This document shows positions 53,438-64,000 of a DNA stretch of 64,000 nt, one piece after another. Location of the stretch: the NCBI GenBank assembly GCA_023052935.1, contig CM041292.1, forward strand, positions 77,261,669 to 77,325,668, given 5' to 3'. This DNA comes from Piezodorus guildinii (Eukaryota; Arthropoda; Insecta; Hemiptera; Pentatomidae). The position numbers were made by a program, and so were the translations under genes. The notes below the pieces were generated by a model. It was not told the DNA's origin, made no database searches, and worked only from the letters and a program-made list of their open reading frames with translations. The first letter of the stretch is position 1. Every line of letters begins with the position of its first letter.

Positions 53438-55436
53438 GTGACGAATACAAGACTCCTTACTACATCAATAGAAACTGCCATACACAAAACCACATCTCAC
53501 TATAAAAGTAGGAATTCTGATGAAACGAAATTTCCACGACATATTCGCCTCTTATTAATTGAAAAACGCCGAGCAAGAGCGAAGTGGCATAGAACGAGAT
53601 ATCCATCAGAAAAAACCTACTACAACAAACTGACTAACAAACTTAAGACAGAAATACGGAAATTCAAAATTCAAAACTTTCAGGACTTTACAGAACACCT
53701 AACAACTTCAGACAAATCATTATGGATCACCACTACAAAACTACTAAAATACAAAACCTTCAATCATCCACTTCTCACAGACTCCAAGACTTGGACACAC
53801 TCCGACGAGGACAAATCTCAAACATTCGGTGAACACCTTTCCAGAACGTTTAATCCTCACCCTGGTATCCTTAACCCAATCCACATCGCACATGTTGAAG
53901 CAGAACTAACTGTTCCTCTCCAAATGTCCCTTCCTCCCAAGGCGTTTCACCCGTCTGAAATCCTTTACATCATTAACAAATTACCATCCAAAAAAGCTCC
54001 TGGCCATGATCTTATCACATCTCAAATCCTAAAACAGCTCTCTCGCAAAGCAATCATTTTCCTCACCTACATATACAATGCCACACTCCGCTCTACCTAT
54101 TTTTCCTGGATCTGGAAACATTCTATTATCAAAATGATACCAAAACCCAAGAAGCCACTTGAAAACCCATCATCCTATCGTCCTATTTCTCTTTTATCCA
54201 TTATTGGAAAAAATCTAGAAAAACTCATCCTAAAACGCCTTTCTCCCATCCTTGATTCAAATTAAGTGATTCCTGATCACCAGTTTGGATTTCATCTCAT
54301 TCAACTATAAAACAGTGCCATCGTGTGGTGGATGTAATATCTTCCACATTGGAACGCGGAATGTACTGCACTGGAGCCTTTCTCGATGTAGAACAGGCTT
54401 TTGACAGAGTTTGGCATCCAGGACTGCTTTACAAACTTCGCCAATTCCTCTCCCCAACGTCCGTTAATCCGTTCCTACCTTACAGATAGAACCTTCCAAG
54501 TTCAACATAATCTCTTCTACTCATCCGTATTCACTCAATCAGCCAGTGAACCTCAAGGTAGTATCCTGGTCCGATCCTTTATACAGTGTATACAGCTGAT
54601 ATTCCCATCTAACCAAACACTACCCTTACCACCTTCGCCGATGGCACATGTGTGTTATCTGTGAATAATGATCCTGTTGTTGCATATCAAATCCTACAGA
54701 ACCATCTATCAGTCATCGAAGAATGGTGTCAGAACTGGAGAATCAAAATAAATCACATCAAATAACCTTAACAAGTATCCTTTAACAACATCTTACTAAC
54801 TCCTGATGAACAGATCCGGTACTTAGGACTAAACCTAGACAAACGCCTCACATGGAACCCTCATACTAGACTGAAACGTCAGGAAACTGCTCGTAGATAC
54901 CGATTACTACAACACTTACTCGACAAACGCTCAAAACTTTCTATTTCCTACAAAAAACTCATTTATATAACCATTATAAGGCCTATTTGGACCTACGGCA
55001 TTGAGTTATGGGGTCCACTAAACCTTCAAATTCCTCTCGCATCCAATCCCTGCAATCCAAGATCCTTCGAAAAATCCTTAATGCTCCATACTTTGTTACA
55101 AATAAAATTATCTATAAAGACCTAAATATCCCATTAGTTGAATACTTGGCCCGATTCAGATATACATCCTTCCATTCCAAACTTCCTGCCCACTCAAACC
55201 CGCTTATCCGTGACCTCTCCTCAACATCTATTCCTGACAATCTACCGAGGCGACTTAAAAGAAGATGGCCAAGAGATCTCTTACCATAAATTGGTCATTG
55301 GAGTTCTACCAATGAGTAGTTTCTTCACAGGACATTCATGTGTTTTAATCTCAAATCTGTCCCATTTACTTGTTATATTTAATAAATACAGTTGTAAATT
55401 TCTCTGAACAAATAAAAAAAAAAAATAATAAAAAAA
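53438..55436 (+). pseudogene. Jockey-B, longest copy (linker and RT), degenerate
   Basis: Begins in the linker between endonuclease and RT. 53438-54265 is open for 275 codons (KRRARAKWHRTRYPSEKTYY, then FHPSEILYIINKLPSKKAPG, SSYRPISLLSIIGKNLEKLI). After that, frames break: GTGAT stop region near 54265, DVEQAFDRVWHP in another frame near 54385, SASEPQGSIL (usual AGVPQGSIL) near 54540, a deletion between the RT palm and LRRK near 54760, then LDKRLTWNPHTRLKRQETAR near 54835. The C-terminus (55008-55289) ends LKRRWPRDLLP, followed by the family 3'UTR and A-rich tail. Endonuclease absent. It is the best template here for the Jockey-B RT sequence but is inactive. Confidence 0.88.
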
Positions 55437-55439
55437 AAA

Positions 55440-56235
55440 TTCACAAATACAGTTAGAAATGAAATATATACGTAAGTGAAAGTAAAAAATCTGGTGCGGG
55501 CAACACACGACTTTCACTTACCTCCGTCATTTAAAGAATTTTCAAATACAGTTAGAGATAAAAATAAGTGAAACCATTAAAGAATTAATTAAATGGAATT
55601 TCTACAGAAACTTGTGTTTTATTAAAAAATCTATTATATTATTATCTAAAATGATCATTTAGTTTTATCGTCTTTTCATCACTCTCTATTAACTTTTAAA
55701 AGCTTGCGTATGAGATAGTATTTTTTCACGATCGCAATACTTTCCCTTATTATATATAGTAAGTGAAAGTAAAATGGTAAAAAATTAATTAAATTGTGTG
55801 TTTCAATAGGAACAAGTGTTTTATTAAATAATCCATTATATTTATCTGCATTTTATCACACTTCGGTGTATATGATATTATTTTTTCTTAAATCTTAAGC
55901 TTTCCAACGATAAATTATACATATAGATATATACACTTATGTTCAAAAACACAAAAGGCGTTTAAAAAAATATATTATTATTTTACTCTTTTCTTCTCTA
56001 GTTGGATACTGAATTCGTTAAAATTGTATATTTACTAGTTTTTTATCAATGCTAACAAGATGTTATGTTTTTTTTTTTTTTGTTTTGTTTTTTCGAATCT
56101 ACAAAATTAAAGGTACTTTGAAGTCCTGTCAGGCTATTTCAATCAGAATGAAACCTACATTGTATTGATAGTGAGTTTAATCAATATCGCTTAATCTGTT
56201 TTTGAAAAAATCGCATAAAGATCTAAAATGCATGG
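55440..56235 (-). repeat. AT-rich dispersed repeat D, minus copy 2
   Basis: Shares GGGCAACACACGACTTTCAC with 11310-11870, the CTTTTCATCACTCTCTATTA block, and CTATTTCAATCAGAATGAAAC near 56138. The terminus contains a small inverted pair GTAAGTGAAAGT / ACTTTCACTTAC (55474 and 55507). Parts are repeated near 55745-55860. Confidence 0.55.
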
Positions 56236-56320
56236 TATAAAGTGGGTCTTCTAATTAGCCTCTTTTGATGAAAACGTTGCCGTAACATCTCGGGCATATA
56301 TTTGTATTAAATATGAAATT

Positions 56321-56453
56321 GAAGTGCTACCACTGGGTAGTTTCTTCACATGCCTGTGTCACGCCCACTTGATCTATTAGCACATTTACTTATTGTATTT
56401 TATTGTAATACAGTTGTAAATTTCTTTAAAATAAAAAAAATAAAAAATAAAAA
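56321..56453 (+). mobile_element. Jockey-B, 133-bp 3'UTR insertion with TSD
   Basis: Only the last part of the 3'UTR (GAAGTGCTACCACTGGGTAG to the A-rich tail). The exact 11-bp TSD AATATGAAATT lies at 56310-56320 and 56454-56464. An extreme 5' truncation. Confidence 0.92.
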
Positions 56454-56464
56454 AATATGAAATT

Positions 56465-58639
56465 ACAGCTTCGTATGAATTTTTGTTTTTGTGCTTGACT
56501 CACACATATACAGAGACCTTTTTGGACGACTTGGTTATTATTAATATGGACTCAGGGGTCCCTAAAACGTGTACAAAATATTTCATTTATAAGTAAGTGT
56601 GAGTAAAATATAATTAACTGTACAAATTGTATGCGGCTAAATTATTTCAAACAGTGCGCTTTCGAGTGACCAAAATACATTATTTCATTAATCTATGAAG
56701 TTTGGAATTTAATTTGTTGCCTGTAAACTTGACATTAAAATTTTTAATAAAATATCACCTATATCCCTGTTAGTTCGTCGCAGAATGTGGTTGGGGACAC
56801 TGGAGCGAAGGACTCACTGCAAATAAAAGGAAATAGTACTATTCCCTGTATTTGAGAATCCAAAATATATAAGGCTAGAGGTCGTGGCTGCCGAGAGTTA
56901 AGCCGTTATCACATTAGCTAATACGTAGCTAGGCTCGAGTAGAATAACATGTCTAATTCCGCTTATCTTTAGGTATGAATGTGATCAAGGTTTTAATTAT
57001 TATTTTCTTTATAAATATACAATTCACAAAAATAGATAAATCAAGATCTTAATTCTACTTATAGTAAAACAAATTTCCTGTAATGATAGATTATAACTAA
57101 GTAATAATGAAAATATTTATAATGAATTTAACTCCCTCCTAAACTAATAAGTAAATAGTAAGAAAATGAACGTTATATACTTCACATTACATATAAACTC
57201 CCCAAAATAAAAATAAATATTCTAAATTCACATTCTAAGCTTCATTTAAAATAGGGCTGTTAACTTAAAAAGTACTAACTTTTAATAAAACAAAAGAATA
57301 ATTTAATTTATATAGGTTATCCATATTAAGAATATTCCCTAATGATACGAAATCACTGTCTTAATCTATTTGTTAACAAGAAATTTTATTCTATGTGCAG
57401 TCAACGCAGAACGGTTCATCAATAAGTGATTTATGTTTATAGTTATAATTTGAAGACACCATTTGTTAATAATTAGGGCTTTGTAGGTACTTTAAACGTT
57501 ATTAATAATGGTGAGTGCTCATTGGTTAAATCGTGGACAGTTAAAATGAAGGGTTCTATTGTTCTATTGAGTTATAAATTGAATCTATTGCCAAAGAAAA
57601 TATCATGACAGTCAGTGTGTTGGAATTTTTAACTAAGATTAATTTTTAATATTGATTAACATATCTGGCTGAGTTAAAAGGGCGGTCTCTCCTCTTGAAT
57701 CCTACTCTTCTTCATGGGCTGACCGGCGCCTATTTTCCTATTCATCCATAATGTTGAGGAATTCTTCCCGAAATAATGTATTGGATTCACTTTAGTTGCT
57801 TACTATGTCTCTCAATCTGGTTCTTGTCTCTCCCAGAGGATCTGGTCTCTTTAGCAGTACGTCAAGATGCCACTAGATGGCAGTACTTCAAAACTGTTAA
57901 GGAAGTTTCCTTAACACCATCTACATATTTCTAATGTTTTTGTATGGGAAATAATGTTCTTTTAGAATTTTTTTTTTATTTTCTTACCTTTTCTTAGTTG
58001 GCTGACAAGTGTAAATTTATTTATACTTTCATAGTAAGTTAAATAGTGCTGTGGCTGAGGGCTGTTGGGACTACAAATAGTTCTGTAAAGCGGGCTTTGA
58101 TTGTAGTTAAGAACCTTACAGATATATAAGGCATGAAGATGGTTTATTACTTTTTATAATTATACTTATATTAGTCATTAAATATTTCAGCTCTGAAAAA
58201 TCAAAAACAAGTGTCTTCAATGTAATTATTTAATGATATTTGTTTAATTTAAGAGACTTATCACTCCTTTTTTAATGTAACATTAAGAACGCAAGAAGAC
58301 TTTTGCGTGGTAACCGATTTTCAGGCATGGAAATTATTTTAGTACAAAAATTAATTGTTTTCTTCAAAACAACTACCTTTAGTGGAGATCGCCTAGTAAA
58401 AATAGAAGTAATTTAAATATTTCAGCTGGAACGTCTCAAAAGCTTCCAAATAGTGTAGGCTGTCGTGATTTATTTCCGTTAAACAGAAGATAAAACTGAA
58501 AAACCAAATCTCAACAATCCTAATTATAACAAATATTTCAGAACAGTTGAGAAAAGTACCGTTAATTTGTAAAATGAACATACTAAAATAGTAAATAATA
58601 ATATAAGACAGATCTTCTACCTCATGCTAAACTGTTGAG
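56465..58639. other. No gene recognised
   Basis: AT-rich DNA. Modest complexity rise near 57670-57900, with no coding support or repeat match in the window. Confidence 0.3.
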
Positions 58640-58880
58640 TGTAGATTAGAGCGTCAAGTTATTAGGGGCCTAAAGTTGTTGTTGGGAGCGGACAATGCGC
58701 CCATCGATCCCCAGGCTTTATATTAAAAGGCCACCCTACACCGGCTTCCATTTGTAAATGAATTCTCTTAGAAACACTTCAATAACAGACCGGTCGGCTA
58801 AGTGTGAAGTTAGGGGCAATGCTACTCTAAAGGGACAATAAACCGAGCTTCCGCCCGCTGGGGCCTAGTTCATTTCACTG
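58640..58880. other. GC island, no gene recognised
   Basis: GC-richer non-coding patch with GACAATG (58691) and GACAATA (58834) HMG-like cores and CCATCGATCC near 58701. Similar in character to the other islands. Confidence 0.25.
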
Positions 58881-59089
58881 TTACAACCCTTTCTCAATTA
58901 CAGGTAACTTACCTTATAAATATTAAGATTTTGTGACGAGAAGAGAAATAAATAGCGAAAAGATTATTTTCACTATTAAGGAAATACCCAATTTTAAAAT
59001 TTTTACGACTGTATCAATATTTTTTAAAGTTCAAGTCACTAATCTAGCTGAAAGGATTTTTAACAATAGACATATCGTGTATGTCGTGA

Positions 59090-59215
59090 TGCCCAGCAAC
59101 CAGAAGACCAAAAACTTTAGAATAAAAGAAATTACGAGTTCGCGTCTCTGACCGAGGGGGCTTTTAACTCGGCATTTATCCCTCATCCCCTGGCCCAAGT
59201 AAACCTCTTATAGAA
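59090..59215 (+). repeat. SINE4 (tRNA-like), copy b
   Basis: Shares GCCCAGCAACCAGA, ATTACGAGTTCGCGTCTC, GGCATTTATCCCTCA and CCTGGCCCAAG in order with the minus copy at 5255-5425. Lies directly left of the long inverted repeat. Confidence 0.6.
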
Positions 59216-59949
59216 ATAGGATTTTGGCTAGAAAAAGGTGGGGTAAATTTAATTTTTAGGCACGATTGTTTGTACTGCTCCCCTCATTAAAAACCCAAGT
59301 TTTCACACTTTTCACCCTTGTGCGTTTTCCGCCATCTTGGAAAAACCTCTAAAAAAAAGTACTTTTCTCAGCTTTTTCATTCTAAATCTGTTCCTCGACA
59401 TTTGACAGCAAATTTTATCGTTAGCAATTTTAAAGAACAATAAATTTCCTACATGTTTGGTATGTAACATGTTTGAAAATTCGAAACACCTACTGAGATT
59501 GTCAATATTGACCAAATTGTCAAAAAAACACAAAATGTCAGAAAAGTCGGCGGTTTAGCTTGAATAACTATTTAGGTGTGCAGTTTATTAAAAAATACAT
59601 AAATAACAATCTTTTAGAGCATTAAATTTCTAACAAGTTAGATGTATAACATTTTTAATTACTTCTAATTATACGAACAAGAAATGTTGATAATAACATT
59701 TTTACTGAAAGTGCTCGGTTAATAAAAAATAAAATACTCCGTTTAAAATAGATCTTCTAAACGTGATATTATCTTAAAACCATTATTGTGTATATTCTAG
59801 GAAAAGAAAAGCGTTTTTGCAACTAATAAGAACAATTTCCAAATATATTACTTTTGCTTTATTTGATTAAAAAAAAACAAAAAAACATTTTAATGATACA
59901 ACAACAACTTAAAATAAAATATAAAGCATTTTTGTTAATAGTTTTTTTT

Positions 59950-60664
59950 CTTTTTTTAAGTCTCAAATGTATTTGATGTGTACAATGTATCATTTTGAGT
60001 GAAAGGATGCGTATCGTCAAACTCGTTATATTTAATATTTGGTCTATTATCCAGGATTCGAATCCGCAATAAAGACAGACAGATACAATAAGTCCACCTT
60101 TTTTGCAGCTGCATTTTTACCACATTTCTCTTTGCATCCACAGGAAATAATATTCATTAATGTCGATGTAGCTGGTTCTTTAATCATGGTCTCTAATGTT
60201 AGACCACTAAAAATCCTTCTTATAGCCCAGTTTAAAGGGTCTTTCACATTTTCTATTCACACTTCTTCTTTCAGATAAGTTAGATAACCATGAAATTCAA
60301 CTGCATCGCATGTTGGAGGTAGACGTGCCAATGTGCTTGCTGTAGCTTTAACAAATCGGAGATACCGCAATTCATCTATAGACGTGTTCTTATCACCACC
60401 ATAAACCGGCACTAGAAATGTTTCTTCAATAGCATGGATGAATAAAATGTTTTCTACTAGATGTTTATATTTAAAAGGTCTGGTAGAGTAGAATATATCT
60501 GCTATGCCACGTCTTCCAGGTTAAAAACAATACACATTATCTGTCGCTATATCCGTCACCAAAACTAAAATATCAATGTCTTCTCAATCACAAATACGAA
60601 ATTATGTTCATAACCCAAAGAAATGACTGTTTTCACAATTAAAAGATCTCCATCTTCAGTTCCT
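59950..60664 (-). pseudogene. Inverted partial copy of the nuclease-CXC gene (left arm)
   Basis: The mirror image of the 3' part of the gene at 60905-62126. The minus strand has the SLGYEHNFVFVI segment near 60600, the YGGDKNTSIDELRYLRF segment near 60385 and the DPLNWAIRRIFSGLTLETMI...CGCKEKCGKNAAAKK segment near 60120-60245. The N-terminal part is absent because the arm ends. The same frame breaks as in the right arm are expected, since the arms are nearly identical. Confidence 0.85.
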
Positions 60665-60904
60665 CAGTCTCAAATGTATTTGATGTGTGCAATGTATCAT
60701 TTTGAGCGAAAGGCTGCGTGTTATATTTAATATTTGGTCTATTATCCAGGATTCGAATCCGCAATAAAGACAGACAATAGAATAAGTGAACCTTTTTTGC
60801 AGCTGCATTTTTACCACATTTCTCTTTCCATCCACATAAAAACATTTTATACGATAGGAATTGCGAACGACTTTGAGAACGTTTATTTCTGATGTAAAGA
60901 TTTA

Positions 60905-62126
60905 GTGGTTTCCTTGGAAACTGTAGGTCATCACATCAATACTGGCAAAGGAAAAGTAGCCCTGGATCCGCTGATACTTATCCACAGAATGATCATCGTT
61001 AAGCAGTCTGATGATGATTTGAAAACATATTTCGAATATGAACTTTCTCCAATTTCATTGTCACTTTTTCTCAGAGGAAGTCTTCCGATAAGGGACGAAA
61101 TCAATATCTCTATTTACTCTGTTTTTACCTCATTGCCGAATGAAGCAATACTCGGAAAGGATGAAGTTGATGTAGCAGATTCAGGCTATCTTCTACACAG
61201 AATACATTGGAATACATCAACGAACGTTTTTCTGTAATTTTTAAGAATTATGTGACATACGAGTATGTACTGCGAAATCTCGGCAATAATTTTGTGGTAG
61301 TCTTCGATGTATGGCCCACTGAAGAAAATATAATAATTCCAAAAGCTCTGAAAGTGCTTGTTGTTCCAGGCTACAGTCTTGTTAAGTTATTTTTGACGGG
61401 GAAATTTTTCTACAGATGCCAAAAGAAAAGTTTTTATCGAATGAAAAGAACAAATCCAGATTTATATCACTGATTGTAAAGGAATTAGAGAGAGCAATTA
61501 TGGTTGCCAAGCAAGGAACTGAAGATGGAGATCTTTTAATTGTGAAAACAGTCATTTCTTTGGGTTATGAACATAATTTCGTATTTGTGATTGAGAAGAC
61601 ATTGATATTTTAGTTTTGGTGACGGATATAGCGACAGATAATGTGTATTGTTTTTAACCTGGAAGACGTGGCATAGCAGATATATTCTACTCTACCTTTT
61701 AAATATAAACATCTAGTAGAAAACATTTTATTCATCCATGCTATTGAAGAAACATTTCTAGTGCCGGTTTATGGTGGTGATAAGAACACGTCTATAGATG
61801 AATTGCGGTATCTCCGATTTGTTAAAGCTACAGCAAGCGCATTGGCACGTCTACCTCCAACATGCGATGCAGTTGAATTTCATGGTTATCTAACTTATCT
61901 GCAAGTAGAAATGTGAATAGAAAATGTGGAAGACCCTTTAAACTGGGGCTATAAGAAGGATTTTAGTGGTCTAACATTAGAGACCATGATTAAAGAACCA
62001 GCTACATCGACATTAATGAATATTATTTCCTGTAGATGCAAAGAGAAATGTGGTAAAAATGCAGCTGCAAAAAAGGTGGACTTATTGTATCTGTCTGTCT
62101 TTATTGCGGATTCGAATCCTGGATAA
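60905..62126 (+). pseudogene. Decayed gene: XPG/FEN-like nuclease motifs plus CXC-type cysteine segment
   Basis: Across frame changes the plus strand encodes, in order: TGKGKVALDPLILIHRMIIV, a YELSPISLSLFLRG block, DEVDVADSGYLLHRIHW (60905-61237), VVVFDVWPTEENIIIP (about 61305), KEKFLSNEKNKSRFISLIVK (about 61420), KQGTEDGDLLIVKTVISLGY (about 61510), then EDIDILVLVTDIATDNVYCF (61595 on), PVYGGDKNTSIDELRYLRFV (about 61760) and NIISCRCKEKCGKNAAAKKV (about 62020-62075). The D (VVVFD), EDGD and EDID positions match the acidic residues of FEN/XPG/PIN-like nucleases, and the last block resembles the first half of a Tesmin/TSO1-type CXC segment with later cysteines lost. I recall long uncharacterised insect and cnidarian proteins of this architecture, but cannot verify it here. 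At least four frame breaks or stops make it a pseudogene. Confidence 0.7.
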
Positions 62127-62947
62127 TAGACCAAATATTAAATATAACGAGTTTGACGATACGCATCCTTTCACTCAAAATGATACATTGTACACATCAA
62201 ATACATTTGAGACTTAAAAAAAGAAAAAAACTATTAACAAAAATGCTTTATATTTTATTTTAAGTTGTTGTTGTATCATTAAAATGTTTTTTTGTTTTTT
62301 TTTTAATCAAATAAAGCAAAAGTAATATATTTGGAAATTGTTCTTATTAGTTGCTAAAACGCTTTTCTTTTCCTAGAATATACACAATAATGGTTTTAAG
62401 ATAATATCACGTTTAGAAGATCTATTTTAAACGGAGTATTTTATTTTTTATTAACCGAGCACTTTCAGTAAAAATGTTATTATCAACATTTCTTGTTCGT
62501 ATAATTAGAAGTAATTAAAAATGTTATACATCTAACTTGTTAGAAATTTAATGCTCTAAAAGATTGTTTTTTATGTATTTTTTAATAAACTGCACACCTA
62601 AATAGTTATTCAAGCTAAACCGCCGACTTTTCTGACATTTTGTGTTTTTTTGACAATTTGGTCAATATTGACAATCTCAGTAGGTGTTTCGAATTTTCAA
62701 ACATGTTACATACCAAACATGTAGGAAATTTATTGTTCTTTAAAATTGCTAACGATAAAATTTGCTGTCAAATGTCGAGGAACAGATTTAGAATGAAAAA
62801 GCTGAGAAAAGTACTTTTTTTTAGAGGTTTTTCCAAGATGGCGGAAAACGCACAAGGGTGAAAAGTGTGAAAACTTGGGTTTTTAATGAGGGGAGCAGTA
62901 CAAACAATCGTGCCTAAAAATTAAATTTACCCCACCTTTTTCTAGCC

Positions 62948-64000
62948 AACCCCCTTTTTTGGTCTAATTCGACTGGGTTATTATGTAGTCCGGTGAATAG
63001 AGGTTGAAAAGGAGGGTTCACCCTGCAAAAGGTGCATCATTTTATTTTATTTTTTAATACCATTTAGGACCATTAGGAAGTGCTTAATCCAAGTTTTCGT
63101 TATTCACACCTTTTTGGTTCGTCCACCATCTTGAAAACTGTCAAAAATTAGTAAAATATGCAAAATCGGTACAAAAAGATGCAAAAAAGCAAGACCAGGC
63201 GTACTCGAGCTACAAGAAGGCGAAAATGGAGGGAATTTGGCGATTTTGCAAACTTTTCACTTTCGTTCCACTTCCCACCGCAAAAACGTGGAAAAAACTT
63301 GGTCTCAGTTAAAGGCTTATAGAAAAAAAGTTGTATAGAATTTAATAATGATTTTAAACCATTGTCTTAAAAACATTTGTTACTAGTAATGATAGAAGTA
63401 GAGGTAAATTTAAGGAAACCAGGAAAAATGCGTATTCTGCCCTAAAGCCCCATCCATTTTGTAAAAGTTTTTCGTCTTTTAATGATATTTCAACCATTTA
63501 TTGATCACAAAAATGTATGTATATTATACAAAAGGCTTATATATGGTTTAACCACCCACATTTACATTTATACCCACATTTACACATTTACCATGACCAT
63601 GATGTGCAACATTGCTCGAATAGTTTTCAAAATACTCTCCCCTCTTCTTTACTGGCTGATGAAATCATGAGCATTAACTCTGGTTTAGTTGGATGCGAGT
63701 AGGTGATTGCAACAAGACTCAGCAAGTCGGTATGGTTGGACTCTCATGGAAAGGGGGAACCACCTTTCGCGAATTTTCATTCAAAAAGATGGAAGAAATA
63801 GACAAGAACACTCTCTATCACAGGATGTGCAAAAACAAACCAGAACGATCTTAAGGAATATCTATCTTATAAGCTTTCAGCGTTCCCTATGTCCTTGTTT
63901 AACGACTATGGTATGGTAAAGGGCATAAAGTATGTTATATCATAAAACATATAGACCCCTGTCCCTCGATTTCGAGTTCCCATCTAATCACCTCACCGTC
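62948..64000. other. No gene recognised
   Basis: A short stretch near 63085-63145 (TTTTCGTTATTCACACCTTT, CCACCATCTTGAAAACTGTC) loosely echoes the arm terminus of the inverted repeat. A repetitive ACCCACATTTACAT-type patch occurs at 63553-63592. No ORF with family support. Confidence 0.3.

Larger units (their letters stand above)
59227..62947. repeat. Long, near-perfect inverted repeat (1.43-kb arms)
   Basis: The left arm 59227-60664 and right arm 61514-62947 are reverse complements almost throughout (about 98 percent or more by eye, with a few substitutions and indels). The spacer is 849 bp. Outer ends read GGCTAGAAAAAGGTGGGGTA on the left strand and the inverse on the right. No clear TSD. 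The arms carry the 3' half of a decayed gene; the spacer carries its preceding part and a 180-bp extra partial copy of arm sequence (60665-60845). Transcription across it would give a hairpin of over 1.4 kb. Confidence 0.93.

Noticed and set aside
59312..59533. Identical 73-codon ORFs at 59312-59533 (minus) and 62640-62861 (plus)
   Set aside because: Identical because they lie in the two arms of the inverted repeat; no recognisable domain and no evidence of separate selection.
63482..63702. Overlapping ORFs with histidine and tyrosine repeats
   Set aside because: Produced by a short ACCCACATTTACAT-like repetitive patch read in two frames.

Overview
The window looks like nuclear DNA of an arthropod. 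It is AT-rich (about one third GC by eye) and full of non-LTR retrotransposons of the Jockey, RTE and CR1/L2-like groups, tRNA-derived SINEs, Penelope-like (PLE) fragments, a PIF/Harbinger transposon and a hAT MITE. I found no convincing host exon, no genuine tRNA or rRNA gene and no prokaryotic feature. The exact taxon cannot be named from the sequence alone.

Layout. 0-11 kb holds a SINE1, a dispersed repeat split by a CR1/L2-like LINE, RTE and other LINE relics, adjacent SINE2 and SINE3 copies with target-site duplications (TSDs), and a hAT MITE inside a LINE relic. 12-17 kb is a nearly full-length Jockey element (copy 1, minus strand) inserted in a truncated SINE3. 18-19.5 kb is a foldback repeat carrying a 5'-truncated Jockey-B. 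23-27.8 kb is a second, intact Jockey-A copy with ORF1 (gag-like, three zinc knuckles) and ORF2 (endonuclease plus reverse transcriptase). 31-33 kb holds AT-rich repeats and a hammerhead-like motif. 34.5-39 kb is a triple nest: a Penelope fragment with GIY-YIG coding inside a Harbinger element inside an RTE relic. 39.5-47.2 kb is a large inverted duplication whose right arm is split by Jockey-B and by a SINE1/LINE composite, while other copies of the arm show the empty sites. 47.5-48.2 kb is an array of five diverged ~115-bp units. 50-56.5 kb holds a SINE1, a palindromic Penelope-type terminal repeat with another hammerhead-like motif, and Jockey-B relics. 59.2-62.9 kb is a near-perfect inverted repeat (arms ~1.43 kb, spacer ~0.85 kb) over a decayed gene with XPG/FEN-like nuclease motifs and a CXC-type cysteine segment.

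Between the mobile elements lie islands of higher GC (about 3.6, 7.2, 10.7, 20.5, 28.7, 33.7, 40.6, 49.0, 51.7 and 58.7 kb). They lack coding character but several have clustered HMG-box-like motifs (ACAAT/ACAAAG). I infer that the window is intronic or intergenic regulatory DNA invaded by successive waves of transposons. The Jockey-A machinery (copy 2) is the only apparently complete autonomous system; A-tailed SINE3 is a plausible client. The most unusual item is the long-hairpin locus at 59.2-62.9 kb, a candidate source of double-stranded RNA.
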